DNA of 64,000 nucleotides, taken from positions 620,001 through 684,000 of the forward strand of contig JACKOK010000001.1 in the NCBI GenBank assembly GCA_024234365.1, written 5' to 3'. Each line of letters starts with the position of its first letter. The stretch's first letter is position 1. The stretch comes from Pseudomonadales bacterium. GTDB taxonomy: Bacteria; Pseudomonadota; Gammaproteobacteria; Pseudomonadales; Pseudohongiellaceae. The notes under the pieces are model-generated. The model searched no databases. It saw only the letters and a list, made by a program, of their open reading frames with translations, and was not told the DNA's origin. A program made the translations under genes and the position numbers. Positions 42,624 through 52,121 of the stretch are shown here, one piece after another.

Positions 42624-43727
42624 TCACTCCGGGCGCAGGCAGGACTCCAGATGGTGCAACAACTGGTTGTTTTCCTGCGCGGTGCCGATGGTGATGCGCA
42701 GTTTGTCCCGCAAGCGGGGCATGTCGAAATAGCGCACCAGAATGCCTTCATCCTTGAGGCGTTGATAACATTCCCTGGCCAGGATTTCGGGGCTTTCATA
42801 ACGGGAGTCGTGCAGTGGTACCCGGGCCAGCAGGAAATTGCTCTGACTGGGGGAACAGGAAAAGCCCATGGCGCAGAGCGCCTGTCCAACGCGTTCGCGC
42901 TCCTCACGCACTTTCTGCCAGCCAAGGGCCGCGTGTTCACGGTCCGCCAGCGCGGCGGTGGCCAGAACCTGGGAGATGACATCCGTGTTATAGCTGTCGC
43001 GGGTTTTGTACAGCATGGGAGCAACCAGCTCCCGTGCCCCGATCCCGTAGGCGAAGCGCAAACCGGCCAGGGAATAGCCCTTGCTCATGGTGCGCAGGAT
43101 GACCACGTTGTTCAGTGTCTGGATCAGCGGGACGGCATTGTAGGCGAGTTCGGGATCAATGAAATCCACATAGGCCTCGTCGATCACCAGCACGCCATCA
43201 AAGGATTGGGCTATCTCGCGCAGCCTGGCAACCGGAGTGAGTACTCCGGAGGGGGCGTGGGGGTTGACGATAAAGGCCAGGCGGGCGCCGCTGGCATTGA
43301 GCCGCTCGGCGAAATCCGGGGCCATCTGCCAGTCTTCCTGCAGATCGATGCGGGTGACCGGGCAGTTCTGAATGGCGGCCAGCACCGGGTAAAGCGAATA
43401 GCTGGGTTCGGCAATGGCAATGGTCTGCCCCGGGTCCACGAAGGTGGTGATCAGCAGACGAATCAGCTCGTCGCCGCCGTTGGTGGCGATGATGTTGTCG
43501 ACCTCCACCTGGTGGTAGTCCGCTGCGACCTGGCGGAAGCCATTGGCCAGGGGCTGCGGATAGCGCCGCAGATCCTCTACCCGGATGCCGGCCAGTGCCT
43601 GCGCGACCGCTGCGCTTGCCGGGTAAGGGTTTTCATTGGTATTGAGTTTGATGACCTGCGCCTGGCGGGGTTGTTCGCCGGAGCTGTAGCCGGTCATCTG
43701 CTGGATGTTCGTTCTTTCGTAACTCAT
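42624..43727 (-). CDS. hisC: Histidinol-phosphate aminotransferase
   Basis: A PLP enzyme that converts imidazole-acetol phosphate and glutamate to histidinol phosphate. I take ATG 43727 (367 residues) because the conserved region begins right after it (MTGYSSGEQP, IKLNTNENPYP); the frame is open upstream to 43820. The PLP lysine is in LRTMSKGYSLAGLRFAYGIG, and VDFIDPELAYN-type aspartates are present upstream (VIDEAYVDF). A role as aromatic aminotransferase cannot be excluded since the rest of the his operon is absent. Confidence 0.88.
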   Translation of the reverse strand: MSYERTNIQQMTGYSSGEQPRQAQVIKLNTNENPYPASAAVAQALAGIRVEDLRRYPQPLANGFRQVAADYHQVEVDNIIATNGGDELIRLLITTFVDPGQTIAIAEPSYSLYPVLAAIQNCPVTRIDLQEDWQMAPDFAERLNASGARLAFIVNPHAPSGVLTPVARLREIAQSFDGVLVIDEAYVDFIDPELAYNAVPLIQTLNNVVILRTMSKGYSLAGLRFAYGIGARELVAPMLYKTRDSYNTDVISQVLATAALADREHAALGWQKVREERERVGQALCAMGFSCSPSQSNFLLARVPLHDSRYESPEILARECYQRLKDEGILVRYFDMPRLRDKLRITIGTAQENNQLLHHLESCLRPE

Positions 43728-43875
43728 AGGGGTGGCATGCTCTGAAGGCGCCTTCTGCAGTTCCTGCGCCGGGTGGTGATCGCGAGCGCCAAGGTTACTG
43801 GGTAATGGAAGCGGGTTCAATTCTCGCGCAGAAGCGGCAGATTAAATTCCTGTGTCCCGATGCACGAGGCGGCGT

Positions 43876-44685
43876 TCAGAGCGGGGTTTCGTAGGTCCGT
43901 GTGCGCTTGTTCCAGCCATCGAGCCAGCGCTGCTCCCCGCGTTCGGCAGGGGCGTTGGCGACCCGGCGGGCCAGCACGGTGCGGGCGGCCTCGGCGAACT
44001 GCGGCATCAGTGCACCGTCATTGCGCGTCTGCTGCAGTGTTTCCAGCACCTGCAGCAATCCCCAGCCTTCCCCCTGGTAGCGCTCGGACGGTGACACGCC
44101 TTCCCCCTTGAAGTTCACATAGTCGATCAGGGCATACATGCCCAGCGGGGGCTCGCTATTGGCTACTTCATAGAAAAGCGATTGAATTTCTTCGGGATTT
44201 TCAGCTTCCCTGAGCAGGCGTGGCAGGCTGGCCTGCATGCGCTCGATGATGAATCCGGCCTGCAGCTCTCGTGTGTCGTAGAGGAAATCACGCAATTGCT
44301 GCAGGCGCTCACCCTCCAGATCGGCGAGGAAGGCCTCCCGTGTGGGCCAGGGGGAATCCCGTTCAGGTAGCGCAGAAATCCAGGCCGGGAGTTCCACTCC
44401 CTGGCTGTTGTAGAAATCCAGCAGGGCGGGGAAGCTCTCGACAAAGACTTCCTGCTGGTTTTGCCGGTACCAGATGAAATGACCGATTCCCAGTGAGGGG
44501 AAGTCCTCCCCAATGTTCCAACTGGTTAAACATTGTATTTTCAGGTTACACTCATTCGCAAAAATCAGGTCGCCGATCCGCAGCGTCTGCGCGGGTGACA
44601 GCCCCGGTAGCGGGTTCTTCGGCGCCTGGGAGCAGCTCAGCAGAAGACTGAGCAGACAGGCGGTAAAACTGAGGTGTTTGATCAC
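43876..44685 (-). CDS. Lipoprotein with lysozyme-like motif, unknown function
   Basis: I take GTG 44685 (AGGA eight bases upstream), giving 269 residues whose signal peptide ends in the lipobox LLLSC. Just after it comes LRIGDLIFANECNLKIQCL, then SLGIGHFIWY. The order E-x(3)-L-K-I then G-I-G-H resembles the active-site loop of T4-type lysozymes (EGLRLKIY ... GIGH). The remainder is helical (LPRLLREAENPEEIQSLFYEV, EGWGLLQVLETLQQ). A peptidoglycan hydrolase is possible but this is motif-level inference; many genomes list the family as hypothetical. Confidence 0.7.
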   Translation of the reverse strand: MIKHLSFTACLLSLLLSCSQAPKNPLPGLSPAQTLRIGDLIFANECNLKIQCLTSWNIGEDFPSLGIGHFIWYRQNQQEVFVESFPALLDFYNSQGVELPAWISALPERDSPWPTREAFLADLEGERLQQLRDFLYDTRELQAGFIIERMQASLPRLLREAENPEEIQSLFYEVANSEPPLGMYALIDYVNFKGEGVSPSERYQGEGWGLLQVLETLQQTRNDGALMPQFAEAARTVLARRVANAPAERGEQRWLDGWNKRTRTYETPL

Positions 44686-44821
44686 GGGGTGTGTCCTGCA
44701 GGGGCCTCGAACCCGGGTGCCGGCCAAGTCCGGTGTCGGCGGGGGCCACATCAACTGTTCCGGGCGCATGGTAGCACAGCACTGCCCCCTCTCTGACAGC
44801 CCCGGCGTTACTGTTATTCAC

Positions 44822-47134
44822 ATGACACCAGCGCGGTTGAGTAATTTGAATCAGACGGCAGAAGTGATCGACGCGAAGGACGCGGAACCGCAGGACGAAT
44901 TCGTTCGCGGTCTGTCCCTGATTTATCAGCGTCTGAAACAGAGCAAACACCTCAAGAAGGCCATGAAAGAGGTGGAGCGTCCGCTGCTGGACCTGCTTGG
45001 TGTGCGTTTGTTCACCATCTACCAGTGTGTACAGAACGGCAAGGAGATTCTGGCCAGCTTCAAGGGGGGCGACCCCGACGATGACAACGCCACCGAAATC
45101 CGGGTGCCTTTCAGCCCGACCTCCCTGGCCGGTTATGTGGCCCTGAGCCAGCGCGCACTGGTGATCCGCAATGTGCTGGATCAGCAGGAGCTGCTCGATA
45201 TTCATCCCCGCCTGCGTTTTGACCGCCGTTTCAGCGATGCCAAGGGCTGGAAGGTCAAGTCCATGATTATCGTCCCGATCAAGGACGGCATCCTGCTTGG
45301 CGTATTGCAGCTGATCAACTTCGAAGGCGATCGCGAGTTCAGCAAAACGGATCTCAAGCACGCGATGATGGTGTCGCAGATGCTGGCCAAGCAGTTCCGC
45401 AATGAGTTGCAGAGCACCCAGGGCCCCTATGACTACCTGGTGCAGAAGAACAAGATTTCCAGCCAGGAACTGGAAGACATACAGAACAAGGTCGGGCTTT
45501 ATGGCGGCTCGGTCTCGCGCATCCTGATGGAGGATTTCAGCATTGATGCCGACACCATCGGCGCCTCGCTGGAATACTATTACCGCGTCCCCTACATGAA
45601 GTACCAGCCCGGCCTGAGCCTGCCCCAGGAATTGTTCGAGAACATCGGGGTCAGCTATCTGCGCAAGAACCTGTGGTTGCCGGTCGCCGGGGACAAGAAC
45701 GAAGCCGTGATCCTCATCGATGATCCCAGCGACTATCAGCGCATCATGGAAATACAGGGCGTACTCAATGCCCGCAACTACGCCTTCCGGGTGGGGCTGC
45801 CCGAGCATATTCTGCAGTATCTGCGCGATGACGATGCCGGTGATATGGAGGCCGGTTTCGATGATGTGTTCTCGCGTCTGGAGGAGCAGGGCAGTGTCGA
45901 GGTGGAATCCGATGAAGACCAGGAGGAGGAAAGCCTCGCCGCGACTTCTGCCATCATCCAGCTCGTCAACCGCATCATTACCGAAGCGGATCGTCTGGGG
46001 GCCTCGGATATCCATGTGGAGCCGGGCAAGGAGCAGGCTTCGGGTGTGGTACGCATCCGGGTGGATGGTATCTGCCGGGAACTGCTCAAGGTGCCCAAGG
46101 AACACACCTCGGCCCTCATTGCCCGTATCAAGGTGATTTCCCGCCTGAATATCGCCGAACGCCGTCTGCCGCAGGACGGCAAATGTAAGCTGAAGGTGCG
46201 TGGCAAGAAGCTCGAACTGCGGGTGGCAACGGTGCCCACGGTCAATGGCGAGAGCGCTGTGCTGCGTCTGCTTGCCGCTGGCAGTGCCATGCCGCTGGCC
46301 AAACTCAATCTGTCGCCCGCCAATTACAACAAGATCGTGGAGCTGTCCGCCCACCCTCACGGCCTGTTGCTGGTGGTGGGGCCAACGGGGTCGGGCAAGA
46401 CCACTACGCTGCATGGCGTCCTGGGCTATATCAACACGCCCGATCGCAAGATCTGGACGGCTGAGGATCCGGTGGAAATCACCCAGCCGGGGCTGCAGCA
46501 GGTACAGGTGCTGCCCAAGATCAATTTCACCTTTGCCACGGCGATGCGGGCCTTTCTGCGGGCCGACCCCGATGTCATTCTTATCGGGGAGATGCGCGAT
46601 CACGAGACGGCCAGTATCGGCATCGAGGCATCCCTGACCGGCCATCTGGTGCTGTCTACCCTGCACACCAACTCCGCACCGGAGACGATTACCCGTCTGC
46701 TCGACCTGGGGCTGGACCCGGTGAATTTCTCGGACGCCCTGCTGGGGGTGCTGGCACAGCGCCTGATGCGAACGCTGTGCAGCGCCTGCAAGGAGGAGTA
46801 CACCCCGGAGAAACAGGAAGTGGATCATCTGATCGACAGCTACGGTCGTGATGTGTTTGCGGAGCTGGGCATAGACCCCGACAAGGTCAAACTGTTTCGG
46901 GCTGTTGGCTGTGATGATTGCGGGGGCACTGGCTACAAGGGGCGAACAGGCATTCATGAGCTGCTCACCGGCAGCCACGAACTGCGCAGCCTGATCTACA
47001 ACAAGGCCGACCTGGATGATCTGCGCAAGCAGGCGCTGAGCGATGGCATGCGTACCCTTAAACAGGACGGGATCAGTAAGATTTTCATGGGCTTAAGTGA
47101 TTACAAACAATTGCTCCGGGTGGTTGCGGAGTAG
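44822..47134 (+). CDS. GAF-domain GspE/PulE-family secretion ATPase
   Basis: I take ATG 44822 (770 residues); the open frame to 44513 lies across the divergent gene and is rejected. The N-terminus holds a GAF-like sensor domain (about 40-200) and a MshEN/T2SSE_N domain (about 215-345). The PilT-type ATPase follows, with Walker A at about 520 (GPTGSGKTT), the Walker-B box ILIGEMRD and the His box LSTLHTNSAP. The zinc-binding CSAC...CDDC is near the C-terminus. It is related to type II secretion and type IV pilus assembly ATPases, but no other secretion genes adjoin it. The GAF domain suggests a small-molecule or redox input. Confidence 0.88.
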   Translation: MTPARLSNLNQTAEVIDAKDAEPQDEFVRGLSLIYQRLKQSKHLKKAMKEVERPLLDLLGVRLFTIYQCVQNGKEILASFKGGDPDDDNATEIRVPFSPTSLAGYVALSQRALVIRNVLDQQELLDIHPRLRFDRRFSDAKGWKVKSMIIVPIKDGILLGVLQLINFEGDREFSKTDLKHAMMVSQMLAKQFRNELQSTQGPYDYLVQKNKISSQELEDIQNKVGLYGGSVSRILMEDFSIDADTIGASLEYYYRVPYMKYQPGLSLPQELFENIGVSYLRKNLWLPVAGDKNEAVILIDDPSDYQRIMEIQGVLNARNYAFRVGLPEHILQYLRDDDAGDMEAGFDDVFSRLEEQGSVEVESDEDQEEESLAATSAIIQLVNRIITEADRLGASDIHVEPGKEQASGVVRIRVDGICRELLKVPKEHTSALIARIKVISRLNIAERRLPQDGKCKLKVRGKKLELRVATVPTVNGESAVLRLLAAGSAMPLAKLNLSPANYNKIVELSAHPHGLLLVVGPTGSGKTTTLHGVLGYINTPDRKIWTAEDPVEITQPGLQQVQVLPKINFTFATAMRAFLRADPDVILIGEMRDHETASIGIEASLTGHLVLSTLHTNSAPETITRLLDLGLDPVNFSDALLGVLAQRLMRTLCSACKEEYTPEKQEVDHLIDSYGRDVFAELGIDPDKVKLFRAVGCDDCGGTGYKGRTGIHELLTGSHELRSLIYNKADLDDLRKQALSDGMRTLKQDGISKIFMGLSDYKQLLRVVAE

Positions 47135-47276
47135 CAGAAACGTTAAGTCCATCCCACTTTCGGCAGCAATTCTTGATGCCGTTCAAAGTTTGACACTTTT
47201 CCTCTCATGGCTGCCAAAAGACGCCGCTATATTGCCCATACACCGTGTTTCGGTGGCGGTAAAGGAGGGGTCGCAC

Positions 47277-47582
47277 ATGATCAAATACGCGCTGTATGCG
47301 TTGGTGCTGTTTCTGACAATCGGGATCACCATCGCCCGGGAAACACTGGGGCAGCTGGGGCTCGATTCCAGCTATCTGCTGATGGCCGTGCTGGCCCTGG
47401 CGGTGACGGCCATGTTGGCACAACGCAACCTGTTCCTGACTGGTTTTGTTGCCGTGCTGTGTGTGTTGCTCAATCTGCCGCCCGACAGCCTGGGTGGGCT
47501 GCGCATCGATCACGATCTGCTGATTGCCGCCTTGCTGGGGATCACGCTGTTGCCCCTGGTGCACCGCGTGATTGTGCGCTAG
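47277..47582 (+). CDS. Small membrane protein, unknown function
   Basis: I start it at ATG 47277 behind a strong AAGGAGGGG; the product has 101 residues. Three or four hydrophobic helices fill almost the whole protein (LYALVLFLTIGITIA, YLLMAVLALAVTAML, FLTGFVAVLCVLLNLPP, LLIAALLGITLLPLVHRVIV). No family recognised. The intact frame and ribosome site support a real gene. Confidence 0.7.
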   Translation: MIKYALYALVLFLTIGITIARETLGQLGLDSSYLLMAVLALAVTAMLAQRNLFLTGFVAVLCVLLNLPPDSLGGLRIDHDLLIAALLGITLLPLVHRVIVR

Positions 47583-47591
47583 CAGGCTGCA

Positions 47592-48032
47592 CTACTGCGC
47601 AGGCGGGCCGGCAATCACCTCGTACTGGCGGATATGCCACTGTCCCTCGTGATGGACAGCTGCAGCCTGGATATCGGCGGTGCCGCGGCTGTAATGGGCG
47701 CGTGTGCTGACGATGGCGCTGGCCTGCCCGCTGCCGTACAGGGAAGGCACCTGCACATCCCCTTCCCAGGGGGAGAGCTCTATCAGTGGCAGATAACGGG
47801 TAATGAACCCCACATCGGGGCTTGGCAGTTCCACACCGGCATCCAGATGTCCGAACAGCGGGGCCGGGTCACCACGTTCCAGCAGCGGCAGGCTGAGGCC
47901 GTTAAGAAAGTCCTGCAGGCTGTTTTCGATGCGTGCCCGGTGCAGGGTGTCGGCGATCAGTGCAATGAGTGCCAGGGCGATGGCGACAGCAACGCCGGCG
48001 ATCATGGGAAGTCTGGATGATTTCAAGTGCAC
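47592..48032 (-). CDS. Membrane-anchored protein of unknown function
   Basis: I favour GTG 48032 (146 residues); MIAGVAV at 48008 is an alternative. The open frame continues to 48161, but that stretch is AT-rich and non-coding in character. One N-terminal membrane helix (MIAGVAVAIALALIALIAD) is followed by a soluble alpha/beta domain with a SNTF/Tim44-like look (helix LQDFLNGLSLPLLERGD, strands ending VHHEGQWHIRQYEVI). Function unknown. Confidence 0.6.
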   Translation of the reverse strand: MHLKSSRLPMIAGVAVAIALALIALIADTLHRARIENSLQDFLNGLSLPLLERGDPAPLFGHLDAGVELPSPDVGFITRYLPLIELSPWEGDVQVPSLYGSGQASAIVSTRAHYSRGTADIQAAAVHHEGQWHIRQYEVIAGPPAQ

Positions 48033-48606
48033 TACCTCGTGGCAGGAAAGCTTCGGAATGTCCTTGTGGCAGGGAATTATAGAGGAAAAAAAGCCTTTGA
48101 AAACAGCGATCAAAGCTGTGCTTTTTATCCAGAGTTTTAATTTTGCACCCTTTTTATGCACATATATTCCCGGATTGTCGTCAATCCCCTGTAAAAATAG
48201 GCTTATTCCCTGCGGGAACGTTCGATTGCTAACTATCTTATTGATATTTATTAGATTTTCTAATTGATTAAAAAATAACCAAGTTAAGTGAAGGCACTAG
48301 ATTTTCAGTGTTTGCGGCGTTTATTTTTGACTTATCAACTGACTTATCCACAGATTCTGTGGAAAACCGTGTGTGGCCGAAACGCTTCATGCTTATTGTC
48401 TGTCGTCAAGTCTTTGTCTGTGTAAAATTGTCCTGTTCAGCGTACGTTTGTCGCGCTTCGTCGGCAGGGGGCAAACACTGTCCCGATCCCGCTTTCAGCA
48501 CGCTGTGGGAGCGCTTTGCGAGGCCGTCAGGGGCAGGGGTTTTGCTTTCGCAATGACGGCAGTGGTGCTATTGTAGGCGCGTGTCAATTCTCTTCAGTAG
48601 CAGGCA
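48033..48606. other. AT-rich intergenic region with DnaA-box-like sites
   Basis: 574 bases with no supported gene. From about 48080 to 48340 the sequence is very A/T-rich. A perfect DnaA box TTATCCACA lies at 48344-48352. Single-mismatch boxes are at 48125-48133 (TTATCCAGA) and, on the opposite strand, at 48358-48366 (TTTTCCACA). The last overlaps the palindrome CCACAGA-T-TCTGTGG. Confidence 0.6.
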
Positions 48607-49242
48607 ATGGTCGAATTCACTGGCAATATTCCTTTTCTTTGGCGTCTGAGTCCGGAATCCAGCGATGGGCTGTGTGCCGTCTCCATGGTGGTTCCCTATG
48701 AGGCGGACGATGATCGCCGCGATCTGACGATCGAGACCAGTGTGGTGAGCTTCGCCTCGGACAGCTCCCGTGCGGAAACCGAGGAAATGCTGGAGTGGAA
48801 CCAGGACGATATCAGCCTGTTTCTCAAGCTGGTCGCGCACCAGCAGGACGATACCCGGATCATCGCCAGTGACACCGTCCGCATCGATCTGACCGACCCG
48901 GCCATTATCGACATCATCCATGTGGTGGCGGCAGCGGGGTTTGGCATGGCCTACAGCGCTGGCAGTGTGCTCAAGAGCTCCGTTGGTCTCTATCCTGCCC
49001 ACAACTGCGATATTGGCAGTTTCGCCTCCCTGAACACCGTGCTGGGCTTCAAGTCCTGCGTGGTGGTGGATGTGGATGAGGAGGAAGTGGTGTGCGTGCT
49101 GCTGGAGGACATCGATGTGGAGTCCATCGGTGAATTTGATCGCCTCAACCGCCACGATCTGTTGCTGGTCAAGCGCGCCGATCTGCTGCACCCCGATTTT
49201 GCCGTGACCACCGGTCGCCCGGTTTCCGCCACCATTCACTAG
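48607..49242 (+). CDS. Conserved hypothetical acidic protein
   Basis: A protein of 211 residues, acidic and soluble, with no signal peptide or membrane helix and no domain I recognise. It is beta-rich (VVSFASDSS, CVVVDVDEEEVVCVLLEDIDVESIG) with a central hydrophobic segment IIDIIHVVAAAGFGMAYSAG. Between the AT-rich DnaA-box region and prfC it stands alone. The start at 48607 lacks a strong ribosome site. No function assigned. Confidence 0.65.
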   Translation: MVEFTGNIPFLWRLSPESSDGLCAVSMVVPYEADDDRRDLTIETSVVSFASDSSRAETEEMLEWNQDDISLFLKLVAHQQDDTRIIASDTVRIDLTDPAIIDIIHVVAAAGFGMAYSAGSVLKSSVGLYPAHNCDIGSFASLNTVLGFKSCVVVDVDEEEVVCVLLEDIDVESIGEFDRLNRHDLLLVKRADLLHPDFAVTTGRPVSATIH

Positions 49243-49393
49243 CGCCTGTCTTGCGCCGGCAGCCGGCGCGGCTGGGCAGCCTTCGTTTGCCCGGGTATAA
49301 TCCGCGCTTTTTCGCATCCCGCCTGTGGCAGTTTTCGCAGGGTGCCGGAGGCGTGCCCCGGAGGCACCGGCCTCTTCAACAGGAATTCCCGAC

Positions 49394-50980
49394 ATGACTC
49401 AAAGTGCACTCGTCGCCGATATTCATCGCCGCCGTACGTTCGCGATCATCTCGCACCCGGACGCGGGTAAAACCACGATCACGGAAAAGCTGCTGCTGCT
49501 CGGCAAACTGATCCAGAAGGCCGGAACCGTCAAGGGCAAGAAATCCGACCGCCATGCCACTTCCGACTGGATGGCGATGGAGCAGCAGCGGGGGATCTCG
49601 GTGACTTCCTCCGTGATGCAGTTCCCCTATCTCGACCGGATGGTCAACCTGCTCGATACGCCCGGACACGAGGATTTCTCCGAGGACACCTACCGGGTGC
49701 TGACCGCCGTGGATTCGGCACTGATGGTGGTCGATGGCGCCAAGGGCGTGGAGGAGCGCACCATCAAGCTGATGGAGGTGTGTCGCTTGCGGGATACGCC
49801 CATCTTTACCTTCGTGAACAAACTGGACCGGGATATCCGCGACCCCATCGAGATTCTGGACGAGATCGAGACAGTCCTGAAGATCCGCTGTGCGCCCATT
49901 AACTGGCCGATCGGCATGGGCAAGGAGTTCAAGGGCGTCTATAACCTGTACACCGATACCCTGCACGTCTACAAACAGGGGCAGGCCGATCGCCTGCCGG
50001 ATGATATCCGCATTCAGGGGCTCGACAGTGCCGAGGCCCGCCAGTTATTGGGAGCCTATGCCGACGATGTGCAGATGGAGATTGAACTGGTACGGGGCGC
50101 CAGCAATGAGTTCGATCTTGACGAGTACCGTGCCGGCCGCATGACCCCGGTATATTTTGGTACCGCGCTCGGCAATTTTGGTGTGCGCGAAATGCTGGAC
50201 CAGTTTGTGGAGTGGGCGCCGGCGCCAGTGGCGCGTGCGACCGTGAGCCGCAAGGTGGAAGCCGAGGAACCGAAATTCTCCGCCTTCGTTTTCAAGATTC
50301 AGGCAAACATGGATCCCAATCACCGCGACCGCGTGGCCTTTCTGCGTGTGTGCTCCGGTGCCTATACCCGCGGCATGAAACTGATGCATACGCGGCTCAA
50401 CAAGGAGGTGCGCATCAGTGATGCGGTGACCTTCCTGGCCGGGGAGCGCGAGCAGGCCGAAGAGGCCGTATCCGGCGACATCATCGGTTTCCACAATCAC
50501 GGAACGATCCAGATCGGCGACACCTTCACCGAGGGGGAAGACCTGCAGTTCACCGGCATTCCCCATTTCGCGCCGGAGCTGTTCAAGCGCATCCGCCTGA
50601 AGGACCCGCTTAAGATGAAGCAGCTGCAGAAGGGGTTGCGACAGCTGTCCGAGGAAGGCTCTGTGCAGGTGTTCATGCCCGAGAAGAACAATGACCTGAT
50701 CGTTGGCGCCGTGGGTGTTCTGCAATTCGAGGTGGTAGCCTTCCGGCTCAAGGACGAATACAAGGTGGATTGCGTCTATGAACCCGTGAGCATCTACAGT
50801 GCCCGCTGGGTGAGCAGCAAGGACCCGCGCAAACTGGATGAATTCCGCAAGAAGGCCTACGACAATATCGCGGTGGATGGCGGGGATTACCTCACCTATC
50901 TGGCCCCGACCCGCGTCAACCTCTCCCTGATGGAAGAGCGCTGGCCTGACATCCAGTTCCATGCCACCCGGGAACACTGA
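49394..50980 (+). CDS. prfC: Peptide chain release factor 3
   Basis: A translational GTPase that recycles RF1/RF2 from the ribosome after termination. I start it at ATG 49394, giving 528 residues (E. coli RF3 has 529). G motifs: SHPDAGKTTITEKLL (G1), RGISVTSSVMQF (G2 region), DTPGHEDFSEDTYR (G3) and FVNKLDRD (G4). The C-terminal domains run to the final FHATREH. The upstream open frame to 49325 is rejected. Single-gene context, 19 bases before tgt. Confidence 0.96.
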   Translation: MTQSALVADIHRRRTFAIISHPDAGKTTITEKLLLLGKLIQKAGTVKGKKSDRHATSDWMAMEQQRGISVTSSVMQFPYLDRMVNLLDTPGHEDFSEDTYRVLTAVDSALMVVDGAKGVEERTIKLMEVCRLRDTPIFTFVNKLDRDIRDPIEILDEIETVLKIRCAPINWPIGMGKEFKGVYNLYTDTLHVYKQGQADRLPDDIRIQGLDSAEARQLLGAYADDVQMEIELVRGASNEFDLDEYRAGRMTPVYFGTALGNFGVREMLDQFVEWAPAPVARATVSRKVEAEEPKFSAFVFKIQANMDPNHRDRVAFLRVCSGAYTRGMKLMHTRLNKEVRISDAVTFLAGEREQAEEAVSGDIIGFHNHGTIQIGDTFTEGEDLQFTGIPHFAPELFKRIRLKDPLKMKQLQKGLRQLSEEGSVQVFMPEKNNDLIVGAVGVLQFEVVAFRLKDEYKVDCVYEPVSIYSARWVSSKDPRKLDEFRKKAYDNIAVDGGDYLTYLAPTRVNLSLMEERWPDIQFHATREH

Positions 50981-50999
50981 ACATTAAAGAGCACTGACT

Positions 51000-52121
51000 A
51001 TGGAATTCACACTGCACAGTAACGATGGTGCCGCTCGTCGCGCGACACTGAGTTTTCCCCGGGGCGAGGTGCAGACCCCGGCCTTCATGCCGGTCGGCAC
51101 CTACGGCACCGTCAAGGGCATGACACCGGCACAGGTTGCCGATACCGGTGCCGAGATACTGCTGGGGAATACCTTTCACCTGATGCTGCGCCCGGGCACA
51201 GAGATTGTGCGCAAGCATGGCGGCCTGCACGGATTCATCGGCTGGGACAAACCCATTCTGACCGATTCAGGAGGCTTCCAGGTTTTCAGTCTGGGGGAAA
51301 TGCGCAAGATCTCCGAGGAGGGGGTGAAGTTCCGTTCCCCGGTGGATGGCGCACAGGTGTTCCTGGGGCCGGAGTCTGCCATCAAGGTGCAGCAGGAGCT
51401 GGGCGCGGACATCATCATGCAGTTTGACGAATGCACGCCTTACCCGGTGACGGAGAAACAGGCCGAAGAGTCCATGCAGCTGTCCCTGCGCTGGGCCCTG
51501 CGCTGCAAGGAGGCACATGGTGACCATCCTTCCGCCCTGTTTGGTATCGTGCAGGGCGGGATGTTCCCGGCGCTGCGTGAGCAATCCCTGCAGGCATTGG
51601 CCGCAATGGATTTCGACGGCTATGCCATCGGCGGGCTGTCGGTCGGGGAACCCAAGGAGGAAATGATCAAGGTGCTGGACCTGATCGCCGAGCGCATGCC
51701 GGTGCACAAACCCCGCTATCTCATGGGGGTGGGCACACCGGAAGACATCATCGAGGCGGTGCGCCGCGGCATCGATATGTTCGACTGTGTGATGCCGACC
51801 CGTAATGCCCGCAATGCCCATCTGTTTACCAGCACCGGGCTGGTGCGATTGCGCAATGCGCGCTACCGCGATGACACCGGTCCGCTGGATCCGGCCTGCG
51901 ACTGCTACACCTGCCGCAACTTCAGCCGCGCCTATCTGCATCACCTGGATAAATGCCGCGAAATGCTGGGGGCGCAGCTCAATACCATCCACAATCTGCA
52001 CTACTACCAAAAACTGATGCAAGGTTTGCGTCAGGCTATAGAACAGGGTAGATTGAGCGCCTTTATTGACGGCTACTATGCCAGTCAGGCACCTTCTGAG
52101 CCCGAAGCAGGACAGGACTGA
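51000..52121 (+). CDS. tgt: Queuine tRNA-ribosyltransferase (TGT)
   Basis: Exchanges G34 of GUN-anticodon tRNAs for preQ1, the first step on tRNA of queuosine synthesis. 373 residues, normal length. The TIM-barrel motifs include DSGGFQVFSL, VQGGMFPALREQS, the RNA-binding MPTRNARNAHLF and the zinc site CDCYTC with the following His (YLHH). It starts the tgt-yajC-secD-secF run common in proteobacteria. A QTMAN-like glycosyltransferase that could act on queuosine lies 9 kb away. Confidence 0.97.
   Translation: MEFTLHSNDGAARRATLSFPRGEVQTPAFMPVGTYGTVKGMTPAQVADTGAEILLGNTFHLMLRPGTEIVRKHGGLHGFIGWDKPILTDSGGFQVFSLGEMRKISEEGVKFRSPVDGAQVFLGPESAIKVQQELGADIIMQFDECTPYPVTEKQAEESMQLSLRWALRCKEAHGDHPSALFGIVQGGMFPALREQSLQALAAMDFDGYAIGGLSVGEPKEEMIKVLDLIAERMPVHKPRYLMGVGTPEDIIEAVRRGIDMFDCVMPTRNARNAHLFTSTGLVRLRNARYRDDTGPLDPACDCYTCRNFSRAYLHHLDKCREMLGAQLNTIHNLHYYQKLMQGLRQAIEQGRLSAFIDGYYASQAPSEPEAGQD

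Noticed and set aside
44552..46978. Minus-strand open frame of 808 codons across the GspE gene
   Set aside because: Antisense shadow: low-complexity His/Gln/Leu-rich product with no domain, while the plus strand has Walker and zinc motifs.
48033..48606. Chromosomal origin oriC
   Set aside because: Too few boxes and no dnaA/dnaN/mnmG neighbours; kept as an interesting site only.
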